Assembly (NCBI GenBank): GCA_018901555.1
Contig: JAHIER010000056.1
Coordinates: 1-10,961 of the forward strand
DNA from: Patescibacteria group bacterium
GTDB taxonomy: Bacteria; Patescibacteriota; Minisyncoccia; UBA9983
DNA length: 10,961 nt
Direction of reading: 5' to 3'
A program made the translations under genes and the position numbers. Positions 1 to 6,554 of this stretch are shown piece after piece. Under the pieces are notes generated by a model. That model searched no databases. It was not told the origin of the DNA and worked only from the letters and a program-made list of their open reading frames with translations. Numbering within the stretch: position 1 is the stretch's first letter; each line of letters begins with the position of its first letter.

Positions 1-210
1 ATATTTCTCTAGCTGGCTGAAAATTTTAGAAATCAATTCCGGGCCTGAAATAGAATCAAAGCCCGGGAAATTTTCAATGGAATTAGTGAGTAAACACTGG
101 CCTCCAATTTTCTTTGTTATAAGCAAAGTATTCATTTTTTTACGGGCAGCATAAATAGCAGCCATTAATCCAGCTCCAGCTCCACCAATAATTACAAGAT
201 CATATATCAT
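1..210 (-). CDS. trxB: Thioredoxin reductase-like FAD/NAD(P)-disulfide oxidoreductase, N-terminal part (cut by window edge)
   Basis: Seventy codons are visible, from an ATG at 208-210 down to the window edge. The protein begins with a Rossmann FAD-binding strand-loop-helix, IYDLVIIGGAGAGLMAAIYAAR. A segment reading IGGQCLLTNSIENFPGF and ISGPELI follows, which is the usual order in thioredoxin reductase and AhpF-type enzymes (flavin contact, then the IGG and ENFPGF region). In the family, the enzyme passes electrons from NADPH through FAD to a redox-active CxxC pair to reduce thioredoxin in the cytosol. The CxxC lies outside the window, so a related oxidoreductase cannot be ruled out. The third glycine-motif position is Ala (GGAGAG where GGGPAG is usual), a tolerated variant. 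No Shine-Dalgarno is seen. TAAAAT boxes at 215-225 lie 4-9 bases upstream of the ATG, which fits leaderless expression. The RAYT repeat unit lies directly upstream. Confidence 0.85.
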   Translation of the reverse strand, partial: MIYDLVIIGGAGAGLMAAIYAARKKMNTLLITKKIGGQCLLTNSIENFPGFDSISGPELISKIFSQLEKY

Positions 211-246
211 AATTATTTTATTTTACTAAAAAACCGACATATGCGC

Positions 247-271
247 CACTTGGAGACTGAGTCTCCAAGTG
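247..271. repeat. RAYT-associated palindrome, copy 1 (downstream flank)
   Basis: This is a perfect inverted repeat with 12-base arms (CACTTGGAGACT and its complement) around a single central G at 259. It starts two bases beyond the RAYT stop codon, between that gene and trxB. The core 21 bases are identical to three further copies at 438-460, 718-738 and 922-948. All four have G as the central base on the plus strand, so they share one orientation. It can form a hairpin at the end of the RAYT transcript, but the nearest T-run on the minus strand (228-233) is about 13 bases away, so it is not a canonical intrinsic terminator. Confidence 0.95.
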
Positions 272-273
272 AG

Positions 274-909
274 TTATTCTAATAAAAATTTTTCCGCTTC
301 TTTTCTTTCACGAATATCTTTCAAGGATTCTTCGGCAAAATTTCTATACTCTAAAATGTTATTGAATTGGCTCATTATGATATCTTTTTTGCAAAAACTG
401 TCATAATTATTAACATATTCATTCCAACTTGACTTTGACTTGGAGACTGAGTCTCCAAGTTGATGAACTTTATTGTTTAAATTTACATATGCGCTTAAAT
501 GCAAAAGATATTCATTTGAATTTATATGAATAGCTTTATAACCACCCTGAAATAATGAGCCGTTGCGTTCATGCTTATTGTTAAAATACATAGTATAACC
601 TACTCCAATTCTATGCATAAATTTTTCTATACCCTTATCGGTTAATTGTCTTAAAATGAAATGAAAATGATTTGGATTCAGACAATAAGAAACAAAATCT
701 ACTAGATTTTCAGAATCCTTGGAGACTGAGTCTCCAAGTTGACGAAACGAATTTTCAAAAATGCTTCCTATGGGTTCAAGAGTATTAAATTCGTGCATAC
801 TCTGAAAAAATCTTGCCATATCTTCATAATCTGAAAAAATTTCCCTCTTGTCTACTCCCCTATTTAAAATATGATAATATTCATTATTGACAAATTGGAT
901 CTTTCTCAT
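274..909 (-). CDS. REP-associated tyrosine transposase (RAYT, IS200-like Y1 HUH family) with two palindromes in its own reading frame
   Basis: This 211-residue protein is of the Y1 transposase type. Residues 1-25 (YYHILNRGVDKREIF) match the family's first strand. NPNHFHFIL at 78-86 carries the HUH metal-binding histidines H81 and H83. The likely catalytic tyrosine is Y141 in AYVNLNN (usual form Y-I/V-x-x-N-P). GSLFQGGYKAI at 117-127 is the family's next conserved strand. RAYTs nick and join single-stranded REP palindromes. The gene is bracketed by palindrome copies at 247-271 and 922-948, and two more lie inside it. Both internal copies are read in one phase and give the same peptide, QLGDSVSK, at residues 57-64 and 150-157. 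The peptide falls just before the HUH strand and just after the Tyr helix, and the frame stays open. The ATG at 907-909 lies six bases after a TAAAAT box (916-921), with no Shine-Dalgarno. Activity with these insertions is unproven. Confidence 0.93.
   Translation of the reverse strand: MRKIQFVNNEYYHILNRGVDKREIFSDYEDMARFFQSMHEFNTLEPIGSIFENSFRQLGDSVSKDSENLVDFVSYCLNPNHFHFILRQLTDKGIEKFMHRIGVGYTMYFNNKHERNGSLFQGGYKAIHINSNEYLLHLSAYVNLNNKVHQLGDSVSKSKSSWNEYVNNYDSFCKKDIIMSQFNNILEYRNFAEESLKDIRERKEAEKFLLE
438..460. repeat. RAYT-associated palindrome, copy 2 (inside the RAYT coding sequence)
   Basis: A perfect inverted repeat with 11-base arms (ACTTGGAGACT) around G449. On the coding strand its 21-base core reads as seven in-frame codons, LGDSVSK (residues 151-157), after the conserved catalytic Tyr region. 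A seven-codon length keeps the frame, so the element behaves as a peptide-coding insertion. Confidence 0.95.
718..738. repeat. RAYT-associated palindrome, copy 3 (inside the RAYT coding sequence)
   Basis: A perfect inverted repeat with 10-base arms (CTTGGAGACT) around G728. It is read in the same phase as copy 2 and encodes LGDSVSK at residues 58-64, just upstream of the HUH strand. The codon before it is also CAA (Gln) in both internal copies. Confidence 0.95.
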
Positions 910-921
910 GCATATATTTTA

Positions 922-948
922 CCACTTGGAGACTGAGTCTCCAAGTGG
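922..948. repeat. RAYT-associated palindrome, copy 4 (upstream flank, between murJ and RAYT)
   Basis: The longest copy, with perfect 13-base arms (CCACTTGGAGACT) around G935. It begins one base after the murJ stop codon (950-952) on the murJ transcript and ends 12 bases before the RAYT ATG. Read on the minus strand, TTGGAG at 939-944 lies exactly 17 bases before a TAAAAT box at 916-921. The repeat may therefore supply the -35 half of the RAYT promoter while also acting as a hairpin after murJ. Confidence 0.95.
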
Positions 949-949
949 G

Positions 950-2629
950 TTATAATTTTTCTGGTTCGGAAACAATGGTTGGCGTTTTCCACCAAAATTT
1001 TTGGCGAAAAGCTGAAACAAATTCTCTTAATTCAGAATTTTTTATAAACCAAAGAAAAGCATACCCAATTAACATACCTAAAATTCCTGAAACAAATCCC
1101 TGAACAAAAATACCGGCAAATGTCTGAATATTAAAAATATTATCCAAAATTCGTAAAGAAAAATAAGAAACAAAACCCATTATTGTTGAGGCAATAAAAA
1201 CCTGGCCAAAAACTTTACTCATTACTTTTTGCCATCCTAAATCTTTTCTGAAAAATAAAATTAAAAATAAAGTATTCAAAATTGTCCCCAGTGAAAAAGC
1301 CAATGGCAAAGCCAAGATTGCTATGCCTGGAATATCATCTACTCTTAAAATTCTTTCAAATAATTCTCTTAGAAAAATATTATTATTAAGAATTCTTATA
1401 AGAAAAAAGGATGAAGTAACTATAAAAATAAAAGAAAAAATATTTACCAGAAGCGGTCTCAAGGTCTTTCCTGCTGCATAAAAGGCTCGAACAAAAAGAA
1501 TATTTAATGCCTGGGCTGTAATGGAAATAGAAAATAAAGCGAGAGCAGCTGCCACTAAACGAGTATCAGTCCAGCCAAAAACTCCAGTTCCTAAAATAAC
1601 ACGCACAATTTGAGCGCGCAAAATAATTAAAAGTATTGAAATTGGTAATGACCAAAAAATAATCTGACGCGCTGCAGAAAAAGTTTGATCTAAAAATTCC
1701 TGTCTCTGCTTTTTTACAAAAAGCCGGGCTAAAATAGGAAAGGCGGCCACGCTGTAACTAACTCCGACAACTGTCAATAAAACAGATTGCAGATTCATGG
1801 CTAAATTGAAAACAGCAATACTGCCAACAGCCAAAGAAGATGCCATGGCTGTAATAAAAATCAAAGTAATCTGATGTAATCCCAAACCCAGTGATCTAGG
1901 CAAAGAAAGTTTAATAATTTTTTTAATCTCTAAAAAATTAATTTTGAAATTGAAGGCAAGTGGAAATCCTAATTTTATCAACCCTGGAATCTGTATAAGA
2001 GCATGCAAAAAAGCGCCAATTACAACTCCCCAAACCAATCCTTTTAATCCCCAAATCGGATAAAGAAAAACTATGCCTAAAATAATTCCTAAATTATAAA
2101 AAAGAGGGCTTAAAGCATATATAAAAAATCTTTTAAAAGATTGGATAATACTGGAAAGCAAATTTGAAAGCCCTAAAAGGATTGGCGATAAAAGCATAAT
2201 TCTAGTTAAAATGACCAATTGATTTTGTTCTTCCGGAGAAAATCCAGGAGCAATAAAATTTTTTAATAAAGGAACGAGCAAGAAAAAAATCGCTCCAAGA
2301 ATAATCATGGCAAACAAAAAGAAGGTAAAAACCTGATTAAAAAAAGAATGAGCTTGTTCTTTTGATTTGGACAATTTTTCAAGAAAAAAAGGAATCAGAA
2401 CTGTAATGGAAACAATTGAAAGCGCTATTATATTATATAAAAAATCAGGCAATCTAAAGGAGGCATAATAAATATCTAATGACTTACCAGCGCCAAAAGT
2501 TCCAGCCAAAAGACGATCACGAAAAAGTCCTAGTAAACTTGATCCAGCCGCAGATATAGCTAAAAGCAGAGCGGCCTTATGCAGACCACCGAATTCACGA
2601 TGAAAGAGCTTTAAAAAATTTTTGACCAT
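950..2629 (-). CDS. murJ: Lipid II flippase MurJ (MviN family)
   Basis: A 559-residue polytopic membrane protein. By family it moves undecaprenyl-pyrophosphoryl-MurNAc-pentapeptide-GlcNAc (lipid II) across the cytoplasmic membrane for peptidoglycan synthesis. The family signature appears near the N-terminus: GLFRDRLLAGTFGAG, then DIYYASFRLPDFLYN (residues 35-65), where the usual form is FGAG...D-A-F-x-x-A-F-R-I-P. Long hydrophobic segments follow to about residue 535, consistent with the 13-14 helices of the MOP superfamily. Length is slightly above the usual ~510-530, with a charged cytoplasmic tail (REFVSAFRQKFWWK...). The ATG at 2627-2629 has no Shine-Dalgarno but lies eight bases after TATAAT, so a leaderless mRNA is likely. 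A palindrome follows the stop almost immediately. Its neighbours (RAYT, rnpB) are not functionally linked. Confidence 0.95.
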   Translation of the reverse strand: MVKNFLKLFHREFGGLHKAALLLAISAAGSSLLGLFRDRLLAGTFGAGKSLDIYYASFRLPDFLYNIIALSIVSITVLIPFFLEKLSKSKEQAHSFFNQVFTFFLFAMIILGAIFFLLVPLLKNFIAPGFSPEEQNQLVILTRIMLLSPILLGLSNLLSSIIQSFKRFFIYALSPLFYNLGIILGIVFLYPIWGLKGLVWGVVIGAFLHALIQIPGLIKLGFPLAFNFKINFLEIKKIIKLSLPRSLGLGLHQITLIFITAMASSLAVGSIAVFNLAMNLQSVLLTVVGVSYSVAAFPILARLFVKKQRQEFLDQTFSAARQIIFWSLPISILLIILRAQIVRVILGTGVFGWTDTRLVAAALALFSISITAQALNILFVRAFYAAGKTLRPLLVNIFSFIFIVTSSFFLIRILNNNIFLRELFERILRVDDIPGIAILALPLAFSLGTILNTLFLILFFRKDLGWQKVMSKVFGQVFIASTIMGFVSYFSLRILDNIFNIQTFAGIFVQGFVSGILGMLIGYAFLWFIKNSELREFVSAFRQKFWWKTPTIVSEPEKL

Positions 2630-2637
2630 TTATATAT

Positions 2638-2643
2638 ATTATA
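2638..2643 (-). promoter_or_regulatory. Probable -10 box of murJ
   Basis: A perfect TATAAT on the minus strand ends eight bases before the murJ ATG, which would put the transcript start at or next to the start codon. A -35 box is not clear: the appropriate spacing falls in the T-run of the rnpB terminator. The surrounding TATA-rich sequence also makes chance matches easy. Confidence 0.5.
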
Positions 2644-2656
2644 TAAAATTTTTTAT

Positions 2657-2696
2657 AAAAAAACAGCGCCCCGACGTTTAACGTCGGGGCAAGCTG
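2657..2696 (-). terminator. Intrinsic terminator of rnpB
   Basis: On the minus strand a CAGC...GCTG clamp surrounds a perfect palindrome with 11-base arms (GCCCCGACGTT, 2668-2690, single central base). Seven T follow (2657-2663). This is a textbook rho-independent terminator about 10 bases beyond the P1 stem of RNase P RNA. The GC-rich core also looks like one of the mobile palindromes scattered in this genome, so a repeat may have been recruited as the terminator. Confidence 0.9.
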
Positions 2697-2705
2697 ATAT
2701 ATTTG

Positions 2706-3150
2706 TTTTACATTTATAAGCCGAATTCTGTTCCAATTTGGTGATAGTTATATATCTGTTCCACAAATTACTCTGCGGAATCAAGCGGCTCTCCGCTCGA
2801 TATGTCGAAATTTCGAAATATCAAGCAGTACGGCCTTGCACCAAGTAGGGTTTACCATTTCTGATTGTTGCCAATCAGAATCCTGCAATAGCCCAAGAGC
2901 TCAAAAATGAACATATTGACACTTGCAGACTTTTCACCTTTCCCAGCCACAACTTCGCAGATGTTGACGGGTAGTATTGTCTCTGTGGCACTTTCCCTGC
3001 CCTGATATTACTATCAGAACGATGGACGTTATCCATTACTTATATTCCGTTAAAAGCCTGCCTACCGGTAGGCATGGCGGAATAGTGTTCGGACTTTCCT
3101 CTCCGCCAGCAACTGCAAAGCTGTTGGCAGAGCAACTATCCAATGTAAAA
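2706..3150 (-). ncRNA. rnpB: RNase P RNA (bacterial, M1-like)
   Basis: This is the catalytic RNA that removes 5' leaders from pre-tRNAs. On the minus strand, GAGGAAAGTCCG at about 3097-3108 is the conserved 5' core (P4/CR I region). GAAAGTGCCACAGAGA follows near 2981-2996, and GGTAAACCC...GGTGCAAGGCCG near 2831-2856 matches the CR IV region. ACAGAATTCGGCTTAT near 2717-2732 is the 3' P4 strand and tail. The ends are set by a perfect nine-base P1 pairing, TTTTACATT (3142-3150) with AATGTAAAA (2706-2714), giving about 445 nt. A stem TATTCCG/CGGAATA after the first core element carries a perfect mobile-type palindrome (3059-3074), so one peripheral helix has apparently been extended by a repeat. 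It has its own promoter and terminator. A plus-strand open frame at 2977-3177 is only its shadow. Confidence 0.96.
3059..3074. repeat. GC-rich palindrome inside rnpB (CCTGCC family)
   Basis: TGCCTACCGGTAGGCA is a perfect 16-base palindrome preceded by CC, closely related to the 20-base palindromes at 5826-5845 and 7749-7768. It lies in a peripheral hairpin of RNase P RNA, where added helix length should be tolerated. Confidence 0.85.
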
Positions 3151-3158
3151 CTAGCTAT

Positions 3159-3186
3159 ATTATATCAAATTTACTAAAAAAATCAA
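3159..3186 (-). promoter_or_regulatory. rnpB promoter
   Basis: On the minus strand TTGATT (3181-3186) and a perfect TATAAT (3159-3164) are separated by 16 bases. The predicted start near 3152 agrees with the P1-defined 5' end at about 3150. The -35 box overlaps the last codons and stop (3183-3185) of nrdJ, so the RNA gene is promoted from inside the end of its upstream neighbour. Confidence 0.85.
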
Positions 3187-5801
3187 GCGCACAAACCCCA
3201 ACCGCAAACAGAACAAGAAATACACCCCTCTTTATGAGTCAAAGGAATTTTACAATTTGGACAATGAGTTGGCTTGCCTCCATTATTAGTTCCATTGCCA
3301 TTAGCATATCCATTGCCATTAAAAACACCGCTAGTTGCAGACATGTCTTTATAAACAGCCATGCCTTCTGCTTTTACATCAGTCACTCTTATTAATTCTT
3401 CTTTCTTATCTTTTTTTCTATCTCGCGTTGAAAGAACTTGATCTTTAATTGATTTATCCCTGAAAACTGTTACTGCCTTGCATCCAACTTCATAAGCCAG
3501 CAAATAACTTTTTTTAACATCATCAACCGTCGCATCATGAGGAAAATTATTTGTTTTAGAAATTGAAGAATCTACCCATTTTTGGAAAGATGCCAAAGTT
3601 TTAACATGATCTTCTGGAGTAATATCATGAGCGCTAACAAAAATCTTTTTAAATTTTGGAGGAATGTAAGCAATTTTAGAAACAGAGCCATTATTAGCTA
3701 CCACATCACGAATTAACATTTCATCAAAAAGACCTTCACGCAACATTACTTTTTCAAAAACAGGATCAATATAATAAAAAGAACCCACAGTCACACTTTT
3801 CTCAAAAGCTAAAGAAAAAATTGGCTCAATGCCAGAAGAACATCCGGTAATCATAGAAATAGATCCAGTCGGAGCAATAACTGTAGTATAACTATTTCTA
3901 ATGCCATATTTTTTTACAGCCTTAGAAATTTCGCTCCAATCAAAATTCCAGGATTTTTTATCATAAAATCCAGCAAAAGGAAGTTTGCCTTCTGGATAAA
4001 AACTTTTTTTGTAATAAGGAAATGATCCTCTTTCTTTGGCAATTTCAATCGATTCCAATTTTGAATAATAACTTATAAATTCCATTATCTTTTCCATTAA
4101 ATTTCTACCCTGCTGAGAATTAAATGGCACTTCCATTTCATAAAGCAAATTCCCTACCCCCATAATACCCAAACCGATTTTACGAGTATTGAGCGACATT
4201 TCTTCAATCTGTTGTAAAGGAAAAGCATTAATATCAATAACATTATCCAGAAATCTTACGGCTGTCCTGATAACTTTTTCCAAATGCTCCCAGTCTATTG
4301 TCCTTTTATCATGATTATCTTTTTTAACAAAAGACCAGATATTTATTGAGCCAAGATTACAGGATTCATTAGGATAAAGTAAAACCTCACCGCAAGGATT
4401 AGTAGTCATAATCGGCCCCAAATGCTTAAAAAATGGATTAGTATTATTGACACTATCACTAAAAATCACGCCTGGCTCGCCTGATTCCCATGCTTGATAA
4501 GCAATTCTATCCAGTAAAACCCTTACTGAAATATACTTTTCAATTTTATTAGTGCGAGGATTAACTAAGGGATAAGGCTTATCTTTTTTATAATGATCCC
4601 AGAAATCCGGCATAATCATTACTGAAATATTAAAATTTCTTAAGGCCTGATTGCCAGTTTTGGAAATAATGAATTTCTCAATATCCGGATGATTGGAATT
4701 CATAATTCCCATATTTGCTCCTCTTCTGATTCCGCCCTGTTTAATAACTTCAGTCATAGTATCAAACAAACGCATGAAGATAAGCGGACCTGAAGAAGTT
4801 CCGCCAGTTGTTTTTATATAATCACCCTCGGGTCGCAGTTTAGAAAAATTATAACCGAGCCCTCCACCTGATTTAAAAATTATTGACGCTTGTTTCAAAG
4901 TATCCATTATTGAATTAATGGAATCTTCTATCTCTAAAGCAAAACAAGCAGAACCCATTCCTAAATAATTCCCGAAATTTGCCACGGCCGGAGTATTGGG
5001 CATAAACTTTCTTTCCACCATAATCGTAAAAAAATTTTCTATTTGTTTTTCAACTTCTTTAAATTGGTCTTTCTTCAACATCTGAATTAATTTTTCCCAG
5101 CTGATTTTGGTAAGACCAGCGTTTTCCATTCTGGTAAAAATTTTATAAAGTCCTTTGACATGAAAACGATTCAAGAAAAATTTTCCTAGTCTTAATTTTC
5201 CCTCCAGTTCAAATAATTTTTTTTCATTCCATAATTCTTCTTCTTTGATTTTTTTCTTGGCGCCGGCTTTTTTAGTAATCACTCTTTTATCAAAAATAAT
5301 ATCCGGCAAACTAGCATGTACTGCCACTCTAATAAAAAGTTCTTTAGGTGATTCAATGGCCCGTCCTGATTCGTCTTTACGCAAATAACGACTCTTTAAA
5401 ACTCTTAGGGCATTAGAATCAAATTTTTTATCAATCTCATCAATGTCTTCTTTGTCAAGAATTTGCTGTTTTTCTAATCTTATTTCAGCGCGTTTTTCTC
5501 TATATAAAATATAAGTTTTGGCTATGCGCGCATAACCCTTTTCAATAAGAGTTTCTTCAACAATATCCTGAATTTCTTCAATGGCTGGGATGAATTTTTT
5601 TGAATCTTTGTGCTTTTTGAGAAGTTTTTGCAAAACTACATTAGATAAATCATCAGCAATCTTGTGATTCGGGTTACCGCTTGCTTCAAAGGCCTTAAAA
5701 ATAGCAATAGTTATTCTGGAGAGATCAAAGGAAACAACACGGCCATCTCTTTTCCGTATTTCTTTTGGAACTTTGAAAAATTTTTTAGAAACTTTCTGCA
5801 T
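3183..5801 (-). CDS. nrdJ: Adenosylcobalamin-dependent (class II) ribonucleotide reductase
   Basis: An 872-residue enzyme that reduces ribonucleotides to deoxyribonucleotides through a B12-generated thiyl radical. Residues about 12-105 form an ATP-cone (KRDGRVVSFDLSRI...), the allosteric activity site. The catalytic barrel carries redox Cys286 (GSACFALE), the finger-loop NPCGE at 468-472 (N468, radical-site C470, E472) and partner Cys481 (ESCNLGSIN). It also has APTGSISMITGCSSGIEP at 643-660. After an Asn/Gly-rich linker (about 827-842), the tail has Cys at 847, 850, 860, 863, 866 and 871. This is a zinc-ribbon-like end that should also help re-reduce the active site. The ATG at 5799-5801 lies eight bases after an extended -10 (TGCTATAAT), without Shine-Dalgarno. 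Upstream sit a GC palindrome and a perfect DnaA box. No NrdR box or cobalamin riboswitch was recognised, and no B12 synthesis gene is nearby. Confidence 0.97.
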   Translation of the reverse strand: MQKVSKKFFKVPKEIRKRDGRVVSFDLSRITIAIFKAFEASGNPNHKIADDLSNVVLQKLLKKHKDSKKFIPAIEEIQDIVEETLIEKGYARIAKTYILYREKRAEIRLEKQQILDKEDIDEIDKKFDSNALRVLKSRYLRKDESGRAIESPKELFIRVAVHASLPDIIFDKRVITKKAGAKKKIKEEELWNEKKLFELEGKLRLGKFFLNRFHVKGLYKIFTRMENAGLTKISWEKLIQMLKKDQFKEVEKQIENFFTIMVERKFMPNTPAVANFGNYLGMGSACFALEIEDSINSIMDTLKQASIIFKSGGGLGYNFSKLRPEGDYIKTTGGTSSGPLIFMRLFDTMTEVIKQGGIRRGANMGIMNSNHPDIEKFIISKTGNQALRNFNISVMIMPDFWDHYKKDKPYPLVNPRTNKIEKYISVRVLLDRIAYQAWESGEPGVIFSDSVNNTNPFFKHLGPIMTTNPCGEVLLYPNESCNLGSINIWSFVKKDNHDKRTIDWEHLEKVIRTAVRFLDNVIDINAFPLQQIEEMSLNTRKIGLGIMGVGNLLYEMEVPFNSQQGRNLMEKIMEFISYYSKLESIEIAKERGSFPYYKKSFYPEGKLPFAGFYDKKSWNFDWSEISKAVKKYGIRNSYTTVIAPTGSISMITGCSSGIEPIFSLAFEKSVTVGSFYYIDPVFEKVMLREGLFDEMLIRDVVANNGSVSKIAYIPPKFKKIFVSAHDITPEDHVKTLASFQKWVDSSISKTNNFPHDATVDDVKKSYLLAYEVGCKAVTVFRDKSIKDQVLSTRDRKKDKKEELIRVTDVKAEGMAVYKDMSATSGVFNGNGYANGNGTNNGGKPTHCPNCKIPLTHKEGCISCSVCGWGLCA

Positions 5802-5809
5802 GTATTATT

Positions 5810-5818
5810 ATTATAGCA
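5810..5818 (-). promoter_or_regulatory. Extended -10 promoter of nrdJ
   Basis: TGC directly followed by TATAAT on the minus strand, ending eight bases before the nrdJ ATG. The expected -35 position (about 5832-5838) falls within a perfect GC palindrome with no TTGACA-like match, which fits a promoter relying on the extended -10. The mRNA would be nearly or fully leaderless. Confidence 0.7.
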
Positions 5819-5825
5819 AAAAAAT

Positions 5826-5845
5826 CCTGCCTGCCGGCAGGCAGG
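5826..5845. repeat. Perfect 20-base GC palindrome (CCTGCC family) in the nrdJ promoter region
   Basis: CCTGCCTGCCGGCAGGCAGG is a perfect 10+10 palindrome in an otherwise AT-rich intergenic stretch. It covers the -35 region of nrdJ. Related copies are at 3059-3074 (in rnpB) and 7749-7768 (in tsaD). Confidence 0.95.
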
Positions 5846-5847
5846 TT

Positions 5848-5856
5848 TGTGGATAA
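5848..5856 (-). promoter_or_regulatory. Perfect DnaA box upstream of nrdJ
   Basis: The minus strand reads TTATCCACA, the exact consensus DnaA-binding 9-mer, about 47 bases upstream of the nrdJ ATG and 30 bases beyond the -10 box. DnaA boxes control ribonucleotide reductase genes in E. coli (nrdAB), so a link with replication initiation is plausible. Only one box is seen, and a perfect 9-mer has roughly an 8% chance of occurring in a window this size. Confidence 0.5.
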
Positions 5857-5904
5857 CCATTAAAAAAGTCATTCAAAAAACAAAAAAAGATTTTGTAAAC
5901 TAAT

Positions 5905-6519
5905 TTATGATATTTCGCTATATTTTACAGTATTATTTTTTCCTCTTTTAATCTTAGCCTCATACATGGCTGAGTCAGCGCGATCAATAAATTCATTTTC
6001 CGACATCAAACCAGTCACTTCTGCTATTCCGATACTTAAAGTAGGATGGATTTTACTAAACTCAGATAATTTTTTGCTATTTTCAACTGATCTCCTAATT
6101 TTTTCAGCAACTTTGCAAGCATCTTTCTCAGAAGATCCTAAAAGAGTGGCTACAAATTCATCTCCACCAAGCCTGCCAACAAAATCTGTGTTCCTTATAA
6201 GAGATTCAATTATATCAGCAACGATTTTTATGAGTTTATCACCAGCTTTATGGCCATAAAGATCATTGATTGGTTTTAAACCATCAATATCTATAAAAAG
6301 AAGGGATAAATCCTTAATTAAAAACTTTTTTCTAGCTATTTTTTTACCTGTTTCCATGGCAATCTTATAAAAAACAGCTTCTTTAAGAACGCGCGAGAGC
6401 TCTTCCTTAAATCCCCTTCTATTATAAACGCCAGTCAACTCGTCTTTATTAAGCAGATTCTTCAATCTTTTTATCTCTTTTTGCAATTCTTTGGGTTTTT
6501 TACTCTTTTTATCTAACAT
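5905..6519 (-). CDS. Stand-alone GGDEF diguanylate cyclase
   Basis: A 204-residue soluble protein expected to make cyclic di-GMP from two GTP. After a short charged, coiled-coil-like start (residues 5-24) comes DELTGVYNRRGF (26-37), the canonical opening of the domain. FIDIDGLKPINDLYGHKAGD follows at 75-94, with metal-binding D77. The active-site GGDEF is intact at 118-122. R109-N-T-D112 lies five residues before it and is a complete inhibitory I-site (RxxD), so product feedback is expected. No sensor, receiver or membrane segment is attached. The loop between the first helix and the DxD strand (about 45-70) is longer than usual. The ATG at 6517-6519 lies six bases after TATAAT with no Shine-Dalgarno. 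It precedes nrdJ in the same direction, but nrdJ has its own promoter, so no functional link is implied. No c-di-GMP effector is visible nearby. Confidence 0.93.
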   Translation of the reverse strand: MLDKKSKKPKELQKEIKRLKNLLNKDELTGVYNRRGFKEELSRVLKEAVFYKIAMETGKKIARKKFLIKDLSLLFIDIDGLKPINDLYGHKAGDKLIKIVADIIESLIRNTDFVGRLGGDEFVATLLGSSEKDACKVAEKIRRSVENSKKLSEFSKIHPTLSIGIAEVTGLMSENEFIDRADSAMYEAKIKRGKNNTVKYSEIS

Positions 6520-6525
6520 AAATTT

Positions 6526-6554
6526 ATTATAACATCTTTGATTTTTTCTGAAAA
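6526..6554 (-). promoter_or_regulatory. Promoter of the GGDEF gene (leaderless)
   Basis: TATAAT at 6526-6531 with a weak -35 TTTTCA at 6549-6554 (17-base spacer), minus strand. Only six bases separate the -10 from the ATG, so transcription should start at the start codon. It interleaves with the plus-strand tRNA-Glu promoter. Confidence 0.65.

Noticed and set aside
247..948. CRISPR array from the four repeated palindromes
   Set aside because: Copies are 190-279 bases apart, two lie in frame within a gene, there are no regular spacers, and the neighbour is a RAYT transposase and not Cas proteins.
2977..3177. Plus-strand open frame of 66 codons
   Set aside because: It lies entirely antisense to rnpB and its promoter, and the peptide shows no protein-like features.
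5802..5904. Cobalamin riboswitch or NrdR box before nrdJ
   Set aside because: Only about 100 bases lie between the genes. No B12-box-like structure or NrdR palindrome was found, and the promoter implies no leader RNA.
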